A stretch of DNA of 59,027 nucleotides, taken from contig NW_003134344.1 of assembly GCF_000003605.2 (NCBI RefSeq), positions 112,250 through 171,276 of the forward strand, read 5' to 3'. How positions within the stretch are numbered: position 1 is the first letter of the stretch; every line of letters begins with the position of its first letter. Shown here in pieces: positions 25,631-39,388 of this stretch. The translations under genes and the position numbers were made by a program. Under the pieces are notes generated by a model. That model was not told where the DNA came from and did no database searches. It was given only the letters and a program-made list of their open reading frames with translations. This DNA is from Saccoglossus kowalevskii (taxonomy: Eukaryota > Hemichordata > Enteropneusta > Harrimaniidae).

Positions 25631-26120
25631 AATTTTGTTTTGTACTTGGAAGAGTGATTCTAGATTTAAACTGACGTTTCATTCATGTTGGAAATATTAT
25701 TCTGCGGATGTATATATGTTCACTCAGAATTCAAAAGGTTAGGTTGAAGAGACATATAGTGAATATATGAATACAAGGGAGCATCTTAACAGCTGAAATA
25801 CTGAGCAGAAACAAGAATCATACCTATCATACTAAGACGAAAGTTATTGACAAAATGACTCATCGAGTCTGAGCGTCAAGCAAAGCGGCGCGGCATATGG
25901 CAGAGTTGCACATTAGTCATGGGAGAACTGTAGGTGGAGATATGTAACCTATTTGTATGAGTTTATTGACAAAAATTACCTTCCTGCAATTGCTAGCCTA
26001 TTCAAATAGTGAGATTATGATTATAACACTCAATTATAACATCATGCGAGATTTCACCATGCCAAACGCATTTGGACTATTGTAGGGCAAAACTATGACA
26101 GAATGTTTAAATATCACTAC

Positions 26121-26210
26121 ACAACAACGCTGCGCTGACGTCTAAAGACTGTGCGCGACATGACGTCCAGTGTCTCATAAAATGAAGAAGACTCCTAATA
26201 GTAGAGATTT
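26121..26210 (+). repeat. Diverged direct duplication, copy 2
   Basis: Partner of 25542-25630. The minus-strand frame across it (26107-26418) shows no recognisable domain and I do not call it a gene. Confidence 0.75.
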
Positions 26211-29200
26211 TAACCCGGAAGTGGTTCATCCTATTTCTATATTGCCTAGAGCTCGTATATTCTATCTCATTGGCGTTGTTTGATCTCAAGCAAATAGTTG
26301 ATATTGAATGGGGAAAAATGATTTTCTTCAGAACATTTTTTTCCTTTTTCATGCAATATTGTGAATTATTATCTCCTGGGTTTTGTGGAAATTTACAATT
26401 TGTATCATAATTTAACAAATTAACTGTGCAAATTAGAACCGTGTTTTACATTGGGAAACAATTTTGAACAAGTATATATCGACAGTAAGTATTGGGATTC
26501 ATCTTGATATCACAATTATTCGCAGAAATTTCATATACCCGGAAGCTTGCAACGCAATTTTTTACAGGTTGTCTGTTTTATTCGGAAAACTGAGAATGCT
26601 ATTAAATTGGTGGTTTAAAAAATGACGCACTGAATTATAACACATATTTACTAGATCAAACAAAATTGTTATGTTGAGTTTGTTTACTTACTGATTTATT
26701 GTTAGTACTAAATAGTTTTTACTACAACAACATTAAGACTGAAAAGTATCATGCGAGCACGTTTGCTCAAAAAATAAATATGGTGAGCTAAAAAATAGCA
26801 ACATCTACTACACTACATTTCTTTGGACGTTGATTGTAATTCAAATATTAATACTACCTGTAATTCCAATTGTTTTTATCGAATCCGGGAATAGTTACTC
26901 TTTTGTTCTCGAATTGGCGATATTTTGGGTATCATAGTGTCGTTTGTAGAAGATACATTTACAATGTCGCTCCAACAACTGTCACATTGATGCCTCTATT
27001 ACAAAAAGAGGTAAAAGTTCCTTCATGATTCGACCTATAAATCATTGTCCAGCACTGTCACTGCCGTTACGGCAAATGAATTTCAAACAGCAACAAATGT
27101 TAGTGAATCGTCGTGCAGAACAAGTAGATATCTAGAATTGCCTTACTATGTAACACAATAAATCGTCGATATACAGACGGATAAATATAGATTCTTGTAC
27201 AAAAGTTGTGTAGAAAAATAAATGACTCACAACAATTGACAAACAATTGATAAAAATAAAACACAAAACAACTGAGAAATACACTACATATTAAGCAAAC
27301 CATTAAGAAACAGATGTATGGACTCCATGCTATGCATGGCGTGACGTCTGGTACTTTAAACAAAATCCTGCTCCACATGGGGTTCATGTATGAAAACGAA
27401 GGTCATTAGATGCCATCTGAGATCCTTGTAAAAGTGTTATGGTATTTAACTACAAGCTGCAAAAAATGAATGTTGAGGTTAGTCATTATCTACAAAAGCT
27501 TTGGTTTATTTGTTTTGACAAAAGACAATGTTTATTCAAAAAAAGTCTGCAGAGGTACTATAGACCCTGGCATATCGAATGAGCTCGTAAATATATTAGT
27601 TATAAGTAGGGTAGGAAGATAGAGTGGGATATTGCAGCAAAGGTGTTGAAAACTGATGACAGTATATTAAAAAACATCTATTTTGTCATATATTCTGGTA
27701 GCGAGCCGACCCTCAGCGTCAAATACACGTATTAACCAGAACAAGCAGATTAGGTAGTCTTCAAAAGTTCAAATTGTGATAATTTTTATGATATTGAATA
27801 TTATATTAATATTAAACGTGAATTTGCTATGCTAATTCATAATAAAAATGTTATTTCTTTCAATTTTAAAAAGATCATGATATTGTAGATAAACAAAACG
27901 CTAACATTGTCTATGGAAGTCATAACTGACACAATCGCAGCTAATAACAACTTATTTAGAAAACATATCTTCCAGCCATCCACATTGAAATTTGATGTTG
28001 TATAACTGTTGATCTAACGATGAAAGCTACCGAGAACGCTATTTTTAAGCAACCTGTGTATACAAACCCAGTACTTATATTTTCAATACAATTAATAATA
28101 TAAACGAGATAATGTATTTATACACTAGGCTAAGGTTTTGGAACATATGTTTCTGATTCAAAACTAAAAAGGAATGATATATCGCAAGGTGTGAGTGTGA
28201 ATCAAGGCATAATTAAAATAAATTTACCAAACAAGCTATATTTTTGTTAACTTTGTGGTGGACAAAACAAAATACAACAGAACGGATTTCAAAATGTATA
28301 ACACGACATGACGGGCATAATTTTTGGTCAGTGACATAAACATCTTACAAATCCTAGTATACTATTCTTTCATCATTGCGATACTTAATCAACCCCTACA
28401 TGTAATATACATTTATATCAAACAACTCCATTGAAATATTGTTAATTTGCGTTTGTTGCCTTTGGCCTTCCGAGTAATATTTGTACTGCATTAAATTATG
28501 TGCGATCCTCGCAAGATGAATGCCATGTTACTGGACACTTCAAAGCAGTTTTGTGGATTAGGGTGTGATTGACTTTTCAGCATCTTAGAATGCCATGAGA
28601 ACATAAACTTAACCCACAAGCACAAATCTTCCTTTATAAATATTCGTTCTAACCTTGTGTTTAGATAGCATTGGTTTGTTGGCGCTTCTGTTAGCAGAAT
28701 ATATCAAGAGGTGAATGTATTGTCTATACATTTCTACACGGATTTCAAACACCAACTAAATTTTATAAGATATTGATATGGTTGATTTGGCAACAAATAT
28801 CTCTGGAATGATTCTTTATTTCTTACTCAAAAGGTTATAGATGGATTCTCATGAAAGGGTGCCTTGAATACTAGATTTCAGGAAGGAGTCGCCATCGATA
28901 CACACCAATCACTATATTTGAGGAGAAACTCAAAGACGGTTCCCATGCAAACAACAATTTCGGAATTATTGTCATCTATAACAATTGCGATTTTTAAATT
29001 AGCAATGACTAATCCTTTAAATGTTTGTACAGATGGATATTTGGTTTCCATGAAACAACAATTGAAAACATAATGATAATTTAAAATAATGAATGTAGGA
29101 ACGTTTAGTCTTGTAATTCACAATAAGCAGGGGAAATGACTCTCGAGTGCTTTCCTATTGCATTATCAGTAATTTAAAATTTATTTTCTTCTTTCAAAAA

Positions 29201-32029
29201 AAGTTTATATATGATGTATTGAAATTTATGTCAACTCATGTTAACAAGGTAACATTTATTGTAGTGACATGTTTCATTCATTTGTCATAGGTCCTTAATT
29301 CAATGACGAAAACATGTTGTCACCAATGTAATAGGATCAAATTCCTTGTGCATGTTGCGTATTGCTGATGCCAATACATACCAATGTTGCTAAACAAAGC
29401 AAATCCGTTATTTCAGATTTTGCTTCTGTCACAATGTGTGATTTTGTTCCATTATGTTCTGGAGCAGTGAATGGTTACATAAGATAATTTTACAGAAGAA
29501 TCCAATCATGTACTACTACTAGAAGAATTATATATTTAAGACATAGTGTTGATGAGATTAATTGCGTTTAATATCGCTAGCATCACAGTCTGTCTGTGGG
29601 TCGTCTACTTTTCTTGACTCTTTACAACATTAGTGGCTTGTCGAACTTGTTTGTTAATTACCACGTATATGGCAAACACTTTTGTCATGAAAAACAAAAC
29701 AAATATCAAACACAATTTTTCCATAATTTGTATGTTATCTATTATAAGGTCATGTGTGTACTAAACAAATAATTCGTTAACTAAAATCGTTCACAATGTT
29801 CAAATCACCACCCTAACCATCTGGACAATGCGTATATAATTCCATTGCGAAACACAAACGGTGTGCACATGAAAAGATACCACTCAACGCTATATATAGA
29901 CATAGTGAATATTGATGCGTGAGAGATGGAATACAGATTTAAATTACATTTTTCTGAATATGCGTATTCATATCCTTATAAACAGATGGAGCGAATCAGC
30001 TACAGCAATATTGCCCAAATAAGCATTGGTCACGGTCCTCATGCAGGTTAACAATAAACTGAAAATAAACATTATTTTGCTTTATCTAATTTGTGCTACT
30101 TGTATATGTGAAGCTCCGAACTAAATGTTCCACTTGAGTATTTTCGAAACACATTATCATTATTATTAATTTCTCTGTCAGTCACAAACAGTCGGTCGAT
30201 GAGGAGCCGTTATACAGTTGTCACATTCAGACAGCAGTCGTCCAAGTGCTAGTCAATAATAACAATGTCATTCAGCCAGGACAGCAAGACAAATCAATGG
30301 CATACTTCGAGTGACAATAAGTGACGTTTTGCTAATCTAAAGTGTTCACCTAGATAAAGAGGTGACATAAGTGACAGATCAAGTCTCATTGCGTTATTGG
30401 GTTTTCCAGAGAAGCCCGGCTATTATAGCCTGACGACGAAAAACACCGGTTTAATGCAGAAGGTGAATAGAAGCCGAACGTTTTTGAGTACTGTGCTATA
30501 AAACTGCTGCTAAGCTAGCAAACAGCAGAGGACTATTTTATTGGAGTTAAAAATCTAAAAACATCGAGTTCTGTGCAATCTACAAGACTGTCTTTCGAAA
30601 ATCTGAGGACAGTGTCGTGACCAACAATCTCCAAACTAGAGTCTTAACTAAATTGCATGTTTGTTTGGCAATTAGTGATAATTGTATATTGAATATAGTT
30701 TCAATTGTTTGTCATGATAGCTCAAATTGCAAATGTCGTTATTCTCATTTTTATGAAATTTTTCTTTGAGGTGATATCCTGACATTTGCAATTCTATATT
30801 TAGCAAGTCTATAAGTTTGTTCAGTTCAGCTTGCAATTATATCAGTTTTATTTTGATGTCCGTCACAGCTGATGGGTATATACTATAGGGCTGCATTCGT
30901 AATACACGTTATTTAATATGCAGTTATTACTTATGGAGACATACGTGCCCTATAATAGTCTAGATATTTACAGCTTGCATGAACTGATATTTGATCAGCT
31001 GATGTCGTTAATCTAGAGCATATATATACATCTTTGTGGACGAGCGAAAGTTTATAGTATTTTGTTAACGATACCCATGTGATTACGAATGAATCAATTG
31101 TGCTTCTTGTTTTTAACAGATAATATTGATTGTTTTCAGAATTGCTTACGGCAACAGTTTTGCTGTCGCTATGCAAACCATACATCTAGTGTCCTGTATA
31201 ACGTTTTTAAAGATTTACTACAACACATGTGCACTTTAATTGTGTGTTTATCTTATGAATAAGGTATACCCATTTACGGGAAATTCTGCATCTGTGGTAA
31301 CTAGACACCTTACCTTAACGTTACACATGTAAAATTCTATCAAATAGTTGTAATGAAGGACATAACAAAACAATCAACAATTTTCAGAAACCATGTTTTG
31401 CTAATGTTTTACTATCGAACATGTATTACATGTCGTCGTATTATTATTGACCTACTATTTCACATGACGTATATATCCGATACGCGATTTACATTAATCC
31501 ATGATTTAGTCGTCTTATATACGTGTTTCTGAAATGAATACTTTAAGAACTCACGGAAAAATCAAAGTGCCGTACATGTTCGTAGAAACGAGAAACTTAT
31601 TATAATTAATGTATAGGTTTCCCCGTGAGCAGAGTGACTACGTAGAATTAGATAGATACGTCCACTATTTAAAATATTTACAACATTAAGAAGATCTAAA
31701 TCTAGAAATACAGTACATCAAACTCATAATTTCTTAATTTTCATATATTCACAAGGAACACCTGAAATGAGATACTGTAGACAAACCAACATGAACACGC
31801 CAGCAAAACAGTGACTGTAAAAGCATTGCGAGTGTCTGGGACATGAACGAGTCCCGATATTCAAATTTATGTATTTTTTTCAATTTTCCATTGCCTTCAC
31901 CTTTTCATCACCTTCTGCTATTTTATAATTTAACACAAATATGTCAAGTAAATCACGTTTTTTTAAAACATGTTTATACAAACAAAAGTGGTTAAATATT
32001 CAATAATACAAATTAGAAAAAAAAAAATA
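26211..32029. other. No gene seen
   Basis: Longest featureless block. A moderately GC-richer patch at 30180-30640 contains a TATAAAA (about 30496-30502) but no coding frame. Confidence 0.45.
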
Positions 32030-32754
32030 TTGGCGATCCGCTCAGCTTGGATATCACTTTAATTAACATTTGTGTGTTTCTGTGTAGTTGTGTACGGGTT
32101 TTCCAGTCTCATCACGTAATAATGTATTATTTGATTTGTTGATGCCTTTTTTTTCATTTCCTATAAATTTGACCTCAAAGTTTGGGTAAATTTTCACCAG
32201 TAACGGCTTTGAATTTTTTGGCGTAGCCGATTTTGTGGTAGGCAGGTCGTATCGTCACTAATTGGAAAAAAAAAAATATTTTTGAATACTTTTGCCCCAA
32301 ATGTATTACCTCTTACCAGTATTGCAATGGCAGTGCTCAAATGATCCTGCTATTATTTTGGGTAAGTTGTGCACCGACGAGAAATCACCGGCGCCGACAT
32401 TGTTACAGCTTTGAATGAACTGTCAATCAAATATTCCAACATCAGCGGGCCTGGTGTCGGGCCTGGTGTTAATGATGAAGCAGCATTAGCTATACGTTCT
32501 TACCACGGCGGCATGTTTATTTTTTGAGCGGAGCGGATCGCTAACCAGACTACCGGCTCGTTGTGTGTATGTGCGTGTGATTTCCAGTGATTTCACGTTT
32601 TAATTCGTCTGTGATTATTTGGCTGGGCGATTCACTGAAACTGGACAGGCAGGTCATACACCCACTCTAGATAGTAGGCAAAATCTGGAAAATAATTCCA
32701 TGCCATGGCAACAGCCAAAAACAAGTTTTTTTTTGTAGCGGAGCGGATCGCCAA
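32030..32754. mobile_element. Candidate MITE with 14-bp perfect inverted ends
   Basis: TTGGCGATCCGCTC at 32030-32043 and its exact reverse complement at 32741-32754 bound 725 bp with no transposase. An additional direct, imperfect copy of the right-end module lies inside (32526-32560 versus 32736-32770, about five differences in 33). All three copies sit next to poly(A)/poly(T) runs. No clear target-site duplication was seen, so the element call is tentative. Confidence 0.4.
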
Positions 32755-33964
32755 CTAGTCTACCGACTTGCATCACTATTGGTAACATATGCCTCATAAT
32801 AGTTTATGACACTGCGTCTTTGGCATTGGCAGCAACTACTAGATTAGCTGTAAATTCTATACAAACCAAAGATAAATATCGTATAAATAACCTGTACTTT
32901 CAGGACCGTTCGATTTTTCCATATGTAATCTAATTGAGACCAGCGTACATCTCGATGATATATACACAAGTAACATAATGATCTTAAATACGTGAGTGAA
33001 AGCATTGTATCCATTAAAGCATTAAGTAAATTTCTCAAGAAATTGTCATTTCCGAATAATAATTTGAAACCACATCACAGAAAGTAACAGGCACAGCTAA
33101 ACTTAGTACACGGAGTCTACTTTTGTTGCTCATTAGTTTTTTTTTCGTAATGATGGTATATATTTATATAGTGAAACACTATATTATTGTGATGGCATGC
33201 AGAACTATACAATATTACGCAGAATAATATGGAATTATTTTCTCTGTATTGTGTTGTGTTGTGAATAACAAACATGAATAATGTTCATATTTGTGGTGAT
33301 TTATACCATATAATAACAAGATCGTATATAGTACTACTCGCCGAATGAAAATGCGACGTTGTGATAATTGCAGCAAACGGTTTTATGCCGTATTATTAAC
33401 ACTGAATATATATTACAATAAAATTCCTTGTGAATCCTGAAAATGGAATATACAGTTTCAAATTATAAAGCTCCAAAATGTACTTTCAACCTTGTATATT
33501 GGTTCTTGTTACCACACGAACACGCAAACAACGGGACACACAATGTAACCATGAGTAATCACGAGTTTTACGCAGAATTAATAGATAGAGCAGTTCGTAC
33601 ACAGTTACAAGGGACACTTTCAAATATATTATATGTACATGCATTATGTACGAAGATACATTAAATTATTATCACACAACAATACAATTCATTCCTATAG
33701 ATTCCTACTCTGAATTGTGTTGCATGTCACGTTATGCATTTTCAGTCTCTCCACATTCACAGTCGTGATTATGTAGCCGTAGACTGGCGGCGACCTCCAC
33801 GTCGTGTTATTGTTCAATTAGATGACATACCTCTTGCACATGCTCATGGACAATAATTCGGTCTCGTAAATACCATCCAATCAATGCCCTAACCAAAGCA
33901 TATATAAGTGTTATTTAATTAGTTCGCGGTACCGGGCAACTACACAGTACTGTAAAATGACTAA

Positions 33965-34099
33965 TTTTCACTAGGTTTAAACTTCGCTGATTTACAATTT
34001 CAGGGATATTCGGTGGGTTTTTAATTACCATTTTCATTGGGTTTTAATTTAGCGCCTTTCCAGTCAGCGAAATAAGCAAAATTAAAACCCAGTGAATAA
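33965..34099. repeat. Cluster of four TTCACTGGGTTTTAATTT-like motifs
   Basis: Copies at 33965-33993 (+), about 34007-34030 (+, diverged), 34031-34055 (+) and 34064-34099 (-). The last two face each other and could fold into a hairpin. Two copies carry a trailing CGCTGA-like part. It looks like the sub-repeats of a short nonautonomous element. Confidence 0.7.
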
Positions 34100-35271
34100 T
34101 TATATATATTTATACGTTCGGGTCTTTCTAGCGTCAACTAGGTGCAATAGGTTTGGCAATAAATGCAATACATTTTTCATATCTCTGTCCACATTGGGAT
34201 TCACAGTTTCATGGCAGTTTTGATTATATTTATTCGATGTTTGAACTCAAATAATTAGTATTATTATTATAAATCCCACGGATTGTGATAATCCTATAAT
34301 TTGAAGGCTAGAGATGCCCACACATCATTAAATCTGACTTCTTTAAATACACCAATGGTTGTTGTTCTATCTGAATTCTTTGCGGAGCAGGCATTGGCAA
34401 AAATTACACATCCCCATATGCTTTCACTTCTTGTCGAGTAATAAAATTTTGCTAAAAAACAATTTACGACTACAAATGCATCAGGGATTGTAACCTCGTC
34501 ATAATACCCGACTAAGACAGTCCCCCAAGCAAGTATTTGAAAAAGTCGGCCAATTTTAATTTAGAATTTTACTAAGAATCATTTTTAGTTGTTCAAAGTC
34601 GAGTTGTTGGTTTATATCCTAATTATCTTGGGTTGTTCTTTTTAGTTATGGTCGAATTTGTCTGTAATACCCCACCAAGCTAAGAAATTAACTGACTGAT
34701 GTGATGAAATATCCGGGAATCAGGGCAAAATCAAGGAATTATATGCAAATAGGAAGGGTGTTATACATAATATTTCATCAGAGGTTTTCCTAATTCCCAA
34801 GTGTCCGACCTAAATCTAATTATTCAATTATAAGATATTCAAATGAATCATTGCTAGGACCAACAGCTGTGTTATTTTCTTGCCTCGCTCGACAGTGGAA
34901 AAATGTATACCTCCCGGACATGATCGCTTTTTCAAGAAGAAGTTGTGGAGAGCAGTCCGTCCCGAGGTAGTCTTCCTTCCACTTTCATATTGCTCCCATA
35001 CACTTTTTTTTACATCGGATCATGTTGATGTGCCGCTATCATACTTTTAGTTGTACTTAGAGTGCTATCCGTACTAAATACAGGGACACACAGTCAGATG
35101 TGGGCAATCTATATTCAATATCAGACACACGAAGTGTCGGAATGTCCTTCTTTTCAGCATTATGTTCCTGTCCCAGCACAGGCACCCTCAATAACACGCT
35201 CTAGAAAATCTATAACAGAACTCCTAATGGTGTACCACACTTGATGTACAGACATTAGTACAAAGTCCTAC

Positions 35272-35480
35272 ACCCTCCATAACTAAGCTGTCTTTAGAGG
35301 GAATACCAGTCCCATTTTTACACGGGCCCGAAGACATTCTGTGAGTGGACATTCGTAATCCCCTGTGGTACAAAGAATTAAACCGTCCAAAAGTCGGTAG
35401 TCTTTTGAGGGTAGGTCGGTTTTATTACCTACACGGATAAAGACATAAACTTTCAGTGAGTGGGAGTTATTTAAGAAATA
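35272..35480 (+). repeat. Diverged tandem repeat of ~115 bp, two units
   Basis: Units starting about 35272 and 35386 share, in order, a CCNTCCA start, a GTCTTT(A/T)GAGGG element, a TACACGG element, GACAT and a GTGAGTG(G)GA element. They follow a GC-richer, coding-like patch (34850-35240) that I cannot assign to any family. Confidence 0.5.
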
Positions 35481-37607
35481 TTGTTTTATTCTCTGTAATA
35501 AATGACTTCAGGAATTGCACCTTTATTGTATCGATGGTATTTTATTAGAATATTGTCATCAGTCATAGTCAAAAATACACTCGTTAGTTCAAAATCAGCA
35601 CGCACGTGTTCAATTTCTGAGTATTTAAATACATCCCAGTGCTGCCACCATTGTCAAGTGGTTTCAAACGTACTTTCACCATACTGTATCGGTTTTGGTT
35701 AACGCATGGACAGAACACCAATATATTAAGGGGTAACTGTACAATGTACACACGAGAGTTACAAAAAAGTATTATACACTTAATATGCACTAATATATAA
35801 AGCGTATGCATATATAAAATCATCCACACATTACAAAATTCGATGGCTGACAACGTAATGTAATCAGTATAGATCGAAGTGATGTTACATTAATTATGAA
35901 GAAACCCCGTACAACAAAACAAGTCATTTAAGCACAAACACCATGTTACATCATGCAACGATTTTTGTATTCACTAACTCCTGAACAATGACATGCAAGC
36001 CGGGCGCAGTCCCGTTACCCATTCAGCGGTCAAAACACGTAGTCGGTGTTCAATCAGATCGCGTGTTGAAGCACGTACATGAGTGTACTAAACAAACAGT
36101 AGCATCAATTAAATAATAAGCGTGTGTTTATTTAAGCGTAATGAATTTACATATGCCAATTTACAATGGTCGTGTGCCGTAATTTGATAAATGTAAAGAA
36201 AGCAAGGAAAGTCATTTTTGACTCGAGATTTAACCTTCACTTTTTTTGTCAAATAGTAGGTGGGTCCAAATTGTAATAATCAAATGAACGTCATTCGAAA
36301 AGATAGGTCAACACTTTTAATGTAAGTGTGAATTTTTAAGCATATTTGCAAACACATCAACAATTTGTAATACGTTATATCTTTGTATTTCGCACTAAGG
36401 GGTGAGCCATCATTGTTCTCATGTGTGGTCTGGCGAGTGTTTCCTAAATACAAACATTGAACGTATTCAGCAGAAATTTTAAAAGTTTGTATTATGTATA
36501 ATTAATTCTTATAACGTTTTGAAAATTCAAGGAAGTTTAAACATATTTACTTACTTAGCAATCTATGTAGTTTAGTTTAATAAAATAATAAAACTAGGCT
36601 AAATCCTCAAATACAAAAAAATAAATTACAATGACAAATGGCTGATAAATCTAAAATAACCAGAAACAAAAAATATCCAGAAAAAATAAAGGAATTAATT
36701 GATATCATAATCAGTAGTTTAGCTTGTTTATGACTTGTATGTCATAGATTTTCTTTCTATATAAAAAACGACAATACAGGGACGTTGCTAACATATGCAA
36801 TAGTAGAAAATGTAGTTATGTAACTTACTTGGCAACCGTAAATACATATGTGCAAAAGCTAAAATAAATAACGGCACCAAGAACACGTAGTTAACCACTT
36901 TGAAGTTCTTTGAATTGCTTTGTTCTGTTCGTTATGGTTTATTATCCATATAACTCACAAGTAAGTAAACATGTTTGTTTCCGTTCATGGATTATGTTTT
37001 TTTTAATTATTATGAATATTACAAATAATTCCCTCATCATAAGCTGAAATATACAGTGTGGTAATGTGTTCCCATCTTATTCGAGGACATTCTGTTTCTA
37101 GTACACTACTAATGCCGTACCAAATTACAAATACAAGACAAGTATTGTGTAATGACTCTACTGAGTGATGAGACTTGAGACTTATACGCGTGTACTTCTG
37201 TTTCAGCGCACTCTACCTCGTGAGCTTGAAAGGAATATTTAAACAAAATAATGTAGCTAATCTTCAACACACGTAGCAGTCAAATATACTTGAATTCCAA
37301 ATATTAATATCTAATAGCCAAACATCATTATTGTCACCAGATGTTTGAATCATATCAGAAATTGTATTATTAAAAGGACACGCTTGTTATTATGTAATTT
37401 TGTATTTATTAATTCGTTGTTATTGTATAAATTGATAATAGCCCAGAGGTAGGTTTTATAGCCCAGTAGGTAGCCGCACTTGTCACTACACGTACAAAAA
37501 GTACCTGTTATGTAACCTCGAGGTCGCACTTGGACAATGCTGGACGAGTATCGGTGTGGTGAATGAACAGGTGTCGTGAACCAATTAGCGATTGACACAA
37601 TTAGCCA
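35481..37607. other. No gene seen
   Basis: AT-rich with short frames on both strands and no domain. Confidence 0.45.
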
Positions 37608-38130
37608 TGTGATGACAGGGCATTTTAAAGCCTGAGATATCGTGGTGCTCTGTGGTTGCAGCTGGAGATCTTGACCAACGATCTACGCTTTGTACGACCC
37701 TGGAAGCGGCGAGCAGTACCACCACATACTACCACAGTCGAACCCGGCGTTGAAAATATGTCTGAAGTCTAACTGGGAAGGAAGACTTGGCGCTGTGGAT
37801 GAGAAGGGAGAGTTCAAGTCGCTAACTACCGTCGCTGGCTTCTTATAATTCACCGGGCGACGCCGCCGACTGACACTGTTCGATGCACGTCGGGAAACGT
37901 CAGGTACCGAACATTCCTACACACACGAACACTAGTCAGTTTTGGGCTTTGAGTTATTATATTATCTTGTTAATTTCTAGAATTGTTCTTTTCCTGGCAA
38001 GTTTATTTATGTAATATTTTAGTGCATGACTGAATCACTGCAGGGGCGGGCGATACCGATGGAGAGAACTGTAGCAGGCATATGTTTTGTGTACCTAATA
38101 AACTATGGTTTCATGTAATTCATGTGTGGT
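37608..38130 (+). mobile_element. GC-richer block, possibly a solo LTR or other retroelement fragment
   Basis: Base composition rises sharply against the flanks. The block begins near TGTGATGACAGG and carries an AATAAA at about 38097-38102 followed by a GT-rich tail, as in an LTR R-U5 region. I see no long reading frame, no partner LTR and no convincing target-site duplication. It could equally be the 3' end of a noncoding transcript. Confidence 0.25.
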
Positions 38131-39323
38131 CTCGTATTTGTAAGATTGGCCGGTGTGCATTATTGCTGCTTGTATGTGCATATAGTTATATTGAACTCTA
38201 CTGGAGCTCATCAGTCTAAATTATACCTGTGTTACATGAATTGTGTAATTTTATATTGTTAAGAACCTGCACACAAGGTAGTAAAAGTATTGCATACTAT
38301 TTGGTATTTTTGATTAATATTTGACCCCCTTGTCCTCGTGATTAATATTTTTTTTGGGTTGCTTTTATGATAGGCCTCGCTTATCTTGCACCGATACGTG
38401 CTAATGAATGCGGATAACTATAATTCATATTTTTCCAATAAGGTTTATTCTTGAAATTAGTACATGGAATATATCTTATGGATTTTGTGCGAAAATGTCC
38501 TTCTATTGAAAATATAATTGATATCGTATCGACGCATAGGTATACTGAGAATCTCAGTGGAAATCTCAATGTATTAAGCTATCAGCGGGATTACATTATA
38601 TACCTTCCACAGAAAATTTATATGTTCATCTCATTTTACTCAATTGACTTATGGCGATTGATAGCTGAATTTCACATTTTATTAGTGCACTGTCATAGCC
38701 CTGTATCTGTCTACTAAAAAAAAACACTGGCACATATTCACAAAGAATATATAAACAACACCAGCTTTCAGAGTGTGTAACTGTTTACAATAATGTGAAC
38801 ACCCGAAGAGATATAGATGTCAGAAAAATAAGAACCGCAGCGGATACACTCAATCTGAATACTTATGTTGTTCATATCCCTTGCGCGACGAGGGGTACAG
38901 TTGACTAAACAGAAATCAATTGACATTACAGTCACGTTCGTCTATCATTCATTCACCTATATGTACAGTACATAGAGATTTACTCTTTCAGCTACTGTGT
39001 AGCCATGGTTACATCGGAGAGTATGCGAGTCACCAACCTCGCTTAAATTGTGGCGTAAATCTGAGCTGTGCTCCTTCACTGCTCCAGTGGTTATTTAGTC
39101 ACTGGCAGCGTCTGTTCGTTGACAGTAGGCGGTAAACTGTATTAGCAACCCGTGAAACGACACTGTCGCTTTAGAGGCAACTTGTTGTCAACTAGCCGTG
39201 TACTTCCAGTTAAATACGATCAGTCGATGATTAATACATAGACACAATACATCGTTTGGCATCGCAGAGGCAGCACAGCTTATACGTCTACATTAGAGAT
39301 TCACTCTGTTGTTCAGCATATAC
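38131..39323. other. Upstream region of the GPCR
   Basis: No coding gene. Overlapping frames at 38381-38569 (-) and 38451-38717 (+) are not convincing. Sequence from about 38900 is GC-richer and may include promoter and leader. Confidence 0.4.
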
Positions 39324-39341
39324 ATGACACATCAGAAATAG
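39324..39341 (+). promoter_or_regulatory. Upstream ORF of five codons before the GPCR start
   Basis: An ATG followed by four sense codons and TAG ends 47 nt before the receptor ATG. If this region is in the mRNA leader, the uORF could lower or tune translation of the receptor. A pyrimidine-rich tract ending in CAG sits just upstream (acceptor-like, ending about 39316), so a leader intron may end there. Both points are inference from sequence. Confidence 0.35.
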
Positions 39342-39388
39342 GTACTTGTGTGCGTATCGTTGAGTTGTTTCACCCAAAAGCAATCGGC

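Noticed and set aside
38920-39135. 71-codon ORF just upstream of the receptor
   Set aside because: No domain, no support as a separate gene; probably leader or promoter sequence.
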